From Algoriphagus chordae (GTDB lineage: Bacteria; Bacteroidota; Bacteroidia; Cytophagales; Cyclobacteriaceae), in NCBI RefSeq assembly GCF_003254055.1, contig NZ_QKZT01000013.1, forward strand, positions 89,599-153,598: a stretch of 64,000 nucleotides of DNA, read 5' to 3'. A model generated the notes under the pieces. That model was not told the DNA's origin and ran no database searches. It saw only the letters and a list, made by a program, of their open reading frames with translations. Below are positions 60,042 through 64,000 of the stretch, piece after piece. How positions within the stretch are numbered: the stretch's first letter is position 1; every line of letters starts with the position of its first letter. Made by a program: the position numbers and the translations under genes.

Positions 60042-61475
60042 TTAAAACCATTTGATTAGGGAGGCGATGATTTGCTTGGCTCTGATGCCGTATGGAGGAC
60101 GGAGAAGAGTTACATTATTAAGGCCGACGCGCTGCTTGAGCACACCCTTTTCATTGCTGAAAGCCATAAATCCATGATAGCCATGTGCTTTTCCGATTCC
60201 GCTATTATTCACTCCGCCAAAAGGTAATTCCGTATGGATGTAATGTATAACACAATCATTGATTACGGCATTTCCAGAACTAGTCTCTTGGAGGGCTTTA
60301 GAAGATTGCTCAGTACTCCCACCAAAATAATAAAGCGCCAGTGGCTTTGGCTTAGAATTGACATAAGCTATCGCTTCATCTAAGTTGCTAAAAGGCACTA
60401 TAGGGAGGATAGGGCCGAAAATCTCCTCTTGCATCACCTGCATTTCATCGCTGACATGAGTTAAAATAGTGGGTTCTATATAACGTGTTTGGTGGTCGAA
60501 TTTGCCGCCAAAAGCTATTTTCGCACCCTTTGTAACTGCCTCTTCGATACTGTTTCTGAGTCGATCAAAATGTTTATCGTTTACTATTCGAGCCATATCA
60601 GGAGAAGTTTCAATTCCTTTAAAATCAGGATCGTACATCTTCTGAAGCGCTACTTTCAACTCACTGATAAGGTTGTCTAGCTGAGAATTGTGTACCAGTA
60701 GGTAATCTGGAGCAATGCAGGTTTGTCCACAGTTGACAAATTTCCCCCATATCAGTTTCTCCGCGGCATCCTTACAATCAGCATCCTGGTTCACAATCAC
60801 GGGAGATTTTCCGCCCAATTCCAAGGTAACTGAGCTCAAATGCTCTGCTGCTGCCTTCATGACGATTTTACCAACTGCTGGACTCCCGGTAAAAAATATA
60901 TGATCGAAGGGTAGCTGAAGTAAGGCTTGCGACACAGTTACTTCACCCAGGGCCACCGATACTTCTGTAGGAGGAAAAAGCTCAGAAATCATCTTTGAAA
61001 TCAGCTCAGAGGTATGCGGAGTCAATTCCGATGGCTTTATGATCGCTGTGCATCCTGCTGAAAGCGCAGAAATCAATGGGCCAATGGTAAGATTGAAGGG
61101 GTAATTCCATGGAGATATAATCAAAGACCTTCCTTTGGGTTCCAAGTATATCTTAGCTGATGTGCCCAGCATTGGAAGTGGTGTTGAAACGGAGATTGGC
61201 CTCATCCATTTTTTTAGGAGTTTGATGGAATGGTTGATTTCAGCGGTGACAGGATAAATTTCGCTGAGATCCGTTTCGGGTTCGGGTTTACCAAAATCAT
61301 TTTTTATAGCATCACGGATATCCTGCTGATGTTCTTTTATCCAGTTTCTGATTTTTTTTAACCTTCCTATTCTTTCGTCTGCAGTGGAAGTTCTCCAGGA
61401 TAGGGATGTTGGCAGTTGCGAATGAAAGACAAGTTCAGGTGCAGAGTTTACGGGTGTTGAGGGAGATAAGAGCAT
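60042..61475 (-). CDS. Aldehyde dehydrogenase (class 3-like)
   Basis: Encodes 477 residues from the ATG at 61475; an earlier ATG (61520) adds 15 hydrophobic residues that do not look like a family N-terminus. The catalytic pair is visible: glutamate in SSVTLELGGKSPVIV and cysteine in FVNCGQTCIAPDY. NAD-binding motifs include SPWNYPFNLTIGPLI and FTGSPAVGKIVMKAA; the C-terminal HTELPFGGVNNSGIGKAHGY is typical of class 3 enzymes acting on fatty or aromatic aldehydes. It is cytoplasmic and precedes an esterase gene with which it probably forms an operon. Confidence 0.92.
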   Translation of the reverse strand: MLLSPSTPVNSAPELVFHSQLPTSLSWRTSTADERIGRLKKIRNWIKEHQQDIRDAIKNDFGKPEPETDLSEIYPVTAEINHSIKLLKKWMRPISVSTPLPMLGTSAKIYLEPKGRSLIISPWNYPFNLTIGPLISALSAGCTAIIKPSELTPHTSELISKMISELFPPTEVSVALGEVTVSQALLQLPFDHIFFTGSPAVGKIVMKAAAEHLSSVTLELGGKSPVIVNQDADCKDAAEKLIWGKFVNCGQTCIAPDYLLVHNSQLDNLISELKVALQKMYDPDFKGIETSPDMARIVNDKHFDRLRNSIEEAVTKGAKIAFGGKFDHQTRYIEPTILTHVSDEMQVMQEEIFGPILPIVPFSNLDEAIAYVNSKPKPLALYYFGGSTEQSSKALQETSSGNAVINDCVIHYIHTELPFGGVNNSGIGKAHGYHGFMAFSNEKGVLKQRVGLNNVTLLRPPYGIRAKQIIASLIKWF

Positions 61476-61879
61476 AGATTTTTTTAAGCTACCTATTTTA
61501 AGCAAAAGTAGCAATTTCAATGGGATCGACTTGATTGAAGGAGTGTTTTATGATGGGTTTAGTTGAAAGGCTGAAGTTATTTTGAAGTCAGTTTTTATAA
61601 TTTCAAAGATATAAAATTGCATTTCGTATCATTTTTTTATGGTAAAAATTAGGATATGAAATACAATAAAGTGTACTTTTACAACAGAATAGTAGTTGTG
61701 ATAGTTATGTCTGGTTTGAATTAGCAAAAACAGGCGGTCTATTATTCGAGGTATTTGAATGGTTATTGGCTCTAAATCAAAATTTTATTCTGATTTATTT
61801 TCAATCATCTATTATTAACAAAGTATTTAGAGGAAAATTGAGAAAATTTTACAAACTCGAAATTTTAAAAACTAACGAT
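61476..61879. other. 404-bp AT-rich intergenic region
   Basis: Separates the divergent aldehyde dehydrogenase and large surface protein genes. It is AT-rich with near-matches to the -7 box (TACTTTTA, TATTTGAA) but no perfect one, and no hairpin or gene that I can support. Confidence 0.5.
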
Positions 61880-64000
61880 ATGGACAGTACTTCCAATTGT
61901 CAATTCGGCTTGCTCCATTTTAAAAATGGATTTTTTAAGAGAGCCACATTTAGCAAACATATAATGAACATTTTTTCACTAGCGGTAGTGTTCATGCTTA
62001 TTTTGTTGTCTCAACAGCAGAGTTTTTCTCAAGGGTTAGGTGATCCAATTTTCAAGGAGGATTTTGGTGATATTAATGATGGTTCTGAGCAGCATGTCTT
62101 CAATGATCTGCGAACTGGAACTTCAGAAGGAGTATATTTTAAGTATAATCCTCTGCCCTATATTAACTCAATTGATTTTTATTCCCCACAGAGATGGGCT
62201 CTTGGTGATGCTTACAGAGACAACCGATTTGTGAATTCTGGCGGAGCGCCAGGAGTTCCTGCTGGGGTAAGCTTTCAAGGCAGTTTCCCTGCTAGTGTAA
62301 ATCAGGGGAACTGGGGGCCTGTTTTTAAGAACGGTGCTAATAATACTAATAGCTTGGATGGTGTGGGTGGTTACTCAATCACAAATGATTCGAGAGGGTA
62401 TTATCAGGGGTATATGGCAAGAGTTCCTGATCATACTTCTGGTGACTATACAGGCTATATGCTAGTTGTTGATGCACATTCATCTACCCGACTATATTAC
62501 AACAGGGTGATTGATGGTTTATGTGCTGGTACATCATTTAAATTTTCCGTATGGGTAAATGATTTGAATGTTGAGGGAAATACACCTCCGCAGGTACAAT
62601 TTAAGGTTTATGATGAAAGCGATTATGTATCGGCTGATTCCGATGTTGGCCTGATTTTTTCATATTCAACCCTAGCAGCAGATGTAAGTCCTGCGGGGAC
62701 ATGGAAAGAATTACAATATACTTTTACCATGCCTCCGGGAGTTAGTGAGGTAAGACTTCAGATTGAAAATATTGTTGATACACAATATGGAAATGATTTG
62801 GCAATTGACGATATCCAATTCCAACCATTCGGCCCACCTTCAGCACTTATAGGATTAAATTCTATTTGTATTGGTGAAGATCCTGAATTGACCGCTAGTG
62901 TGACTGGAGAGCCGTTCCCTACTAATTATTTCCAACTTCAGCGTTCACTTCCTGGAGAAAATAATTGGGTAGATGTAGGAACACCAGTGACAACTACAGG
63001 TACTGATGAAGTTCAATTTCCTAATCCAAATGCTCCAGAGGATAATACTGATTATGAGTATAGAGTAGTTGTTGCGGGAGATCTTACTACCCTAGGAAAT
63101 CCTAATTGTAGAGTAGTTTCTGATCCTCTTTTGGTTCAATTCTATAATCATACTGTAAGTATTCAAGCTGTTCCAGATGCAATTTGTGTGGGAGGTAGCT
63201 CAGATTTAACTGCAATTATCCAAAGTGAAATTGCAGGTAAGACGTATGAATATTTTTGGGAAGAGAGTATTAATGGGGTCGATTGGACCATCATTGATGG
63301 CGAAAACGGTTCAACTATTAACACTGGTCCACTAAGTGTAACAACTCAATATCGGGTTCAGACGAGAGTTGTTGGAGCGAATTGTTTTGGAACAGGGTAT
63401 TCTGAAATTGATGCTGTTACCGTTATTGCTCCAGAATTGGTTATTACAAATCCTGCTCCTATTTGTGGTCCAGGTACAATAGATATTACTGATGCTAGTA
63501 TTACTGCTGGTTCTGATGCAGGGCTTGTTTTTACCTACTTCGATACAGATGGTACAACAGAACTAACAGCAGTTGAAGCTGCTGCCATTAGTGTTTCTGG
63601 TGTATATTTTATAACTGCAACAATTGATGGTTGTTCAGTGACTGAAGAGGTTACTGTAGCTATAAATGATTGTTCGTTGAACATCACTAAGAGTGTAGAT
63701 CCGACGAGCATCAGTGCTCCTGCGACCTTGAATTATACGATCAACGTCACCAACGAAGGCAACGTAAGCTTGACCGGAGTAGTGGTAACCGATCCATTCA
63801 CAGACGGAGTAACTCCATTGGCCTTGACCGGCGGAGATACCGACAACGACGGTGAGTTGGACTTGACAGAGATCTGGACCTACGAGACGAGCTATGCTGC
63901 AGATCAGGCAGCTGTAGATGCGGGTGCTGACATTGTGAACACAGCGTTTGTGGACAGCAACGAGACTGCGCAAGACCAGGCGAGTGCGACCACGACGATT
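61880..64000 (+). CDS. Large secreted surface protein, 5' part only, entering DUF11/DUF7507 repeats
   Basis: The frame is open from ATG 61880 to the end of the window (707 codons), so the gene is cut by the window edge. A second ATG at 61964 starts directly at the signal peptide (NIFSLAVVFMLILLSQQQSF); either start is possible. After it comes a first domain of about 240 residues (QGLGDPIFKEDFGDIND...) like a carbohydrate-binding or jelly-roll module, then Ig-like segments with repeated cysteine pairs (ICIGEDPELTA, ICVGGSSDLTA, PICGPGTIDI), then the start of a DUF11/DUF7507 repeat (NITKSVDPTSISAPATLNYT). Such proteins are usually thousands of residues long and exported by the type IX system. 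The C-terminal sorting signal would lie beyond this window. Confidence 0.85.
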   Translation, partial: MDSTSNCQFGLLHFKNGFFKRATFSKHIMNIFSLAVVFMLILLSQQQSFSQGLGDPIFKEDFGDINDGSEQHVFNDLRTGTSEGVYFKYNPLPYINSIDFYSPQRWALGDAYRDNRFVNSGGAPGVPAGVSFQGSFPASVNQGNWGPVFKNGANNTNSLDGVGGYSITNDSRGYYQGYMARVPDHTSGDYTGYMLVVDAHSSTRLYYNRVIDGLCAGTSFKFSVWVNDLNVEGNTPPQVQFKVYDESDYVSADSDVGLIFSYSTLAADVSPAGTWKELQYTFTMPPGVSEVRLQIENIVDTQYGNDLAIDDIQFQPFGPPSALIGLNSICIGEDPELTASVTGEPFPTNYFQLQRSLPGENNWVDVGTPVTTTGTDEVQFPNPNAPEDNTDYEYRVVVAGDLTTLGNPNCRVVSDPLLVQFYNHTVSIQAVPDAICVGGSSDLTAIIQSEIAGKTYEYFWEESINGVDWTIIDGENGSTINTGPLSVTTQYRVQTRVVGANCFGTGYSEIDAVTVIAPELVITNPAPICGPGTIDITDASITAGSDAGLVFTYFDTDGTTELTAVEAAAISVSGVYFITATIDGCSVTEEVTVAINDCSLNITKSVDPTSISAPATLNYTINVTNEGNVSLTGVVVTDPFTDGVTPLALTGGDTDNDGELDLTEIWTYETSYAADQAAVDAGADIVNTAFVDSNETAQDQASATTTI

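Noticed and set aside
61640..61830. TATTTGAA and TACTTTTA as promoter boxes for the large surface protein
   Set aside because: Both miss the TAnnTTTG consensus at one or more positions and such near-matches are common in AT-rich DNA.
63635..63973. 112-residue minus-strand frame at the window end
   Set aside because: Antisense to the DUF11/DUF7507 region of the large surface protein.
1..64000. tRNA or rRNA genes
   Set aside because: No tRNA-like cloverleaf with a GGTTCGAATCC-type arm and no rRNA sequence was found in the gaps; short or odd tRNAs cannot be fully excluded by eye.
1..64000. CRISPR, integrase, transposase or prophage genes
   Set aside because: No matching motifs or gene order seen on either strand.

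Overview
The window looks like chromosome of a Bacteroidota bacterium, most likely a Cyclobacteriaceae member such as Algoriphagus or a relative. The genus is an inference. The signs are a SusC/SusD pair, a second TonB-dependent receptor with a CarboxypepD_reg-type N-terminus, many lipoproteins and signal peptides ending in -FAQ, TAnnTTTG-type promoter boxes, few Shine-Dalgarno sites, and families typical of this phylum (DUF3127, DUF6702-like, NIPSNAP, Wzi-like, HEXXHXXGXXH proteases with DUF5117/5118-type layout). I see no phage, integrase, transposase, CRISPR array, rRNA or tRNA.

Layout. 0-10 kb: a 1212-residue membrane sensor-like protein, two small membrane proteins of unknown function, an MsbA-type ABC exporter, two methyltransferases and a tandem universal stress protein. 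10-20 kb: a 2H phosphoesterase, a susC-susD operon with a long structured leader, a DUF6702-like / HupE / M1 aminopeptidase group, then a repeat-rich gap. 20-24 kb: a NIPSNAP protein, then the most unusual locus. This encodes a lipoprotein with a C-terminal AHH nuclease domain and an overlapping candidate immunity gene, and it is preceded by five perfect copies of an 8-bp repeat placed so that copy number changes its reading frame. 24-33 kb: an M20 amidohydrolase, a 58-residue CVGCGS protein, an RluE-like pseudouridine synthase, a palindrome-rich repeat block, a MoxR ATPase, a beta-helix lipoprotein next to a TonB receptor, and WecB. 33-44 kb: a Wzi-like capsule protein, a SlyD-like isomerase, a transglutaminase-like protein, RlmH, a tricorn-like S41 protease, a metallophosphoesterase, a dihydrofolate-reductase remnant, a YcxB-like protein and a Fur-family regulator. 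44-51 kb: a metzincin-like protease, then a compact biosynthetic group (FAD oxidoreductase, UbiA prenyltransferase, type III polyketide synthase, methyltransferase) followed by an MscS channel. 51-61.5 kb: a nitroreductase, a small GCVGG peptide with a lipoprotein, a MutS-like membrane ATPase, purK-purE, DUF3127, an ECF sigma factor with a small partner, and an esterase/aldehyde dehydrogenase pair. 61.9 kb to the end: the first 707 codons of a very large surface protein entering DUF11/DUF7507-type repeats.

Most genes are housekeeping or envelope functions in short operons. Three systems stand out: the possibly phase-variable AHH lipoprotein/immunity pair (about 20.9-23.6 kb), the type III PKS / UbiA / methyltransferase / oxidoreductase cluster (46.5-50.5 kb), and the small GCVGG peptide-lipoprotein operon (52.2-53.2 kb). 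Several dispersed palindromic repeat families (AACCTTCGAGGTT-like, CCGTTCGTG hairpins, AACCRCAG-like) sit in the gaps.

Where an upstream TTG or GTG was open but a downstream start fitted better (signal peptide, family length, gene spacing), the downstream start is given and the reason stated. All family calls come from reading motifs by eye, without database searches.
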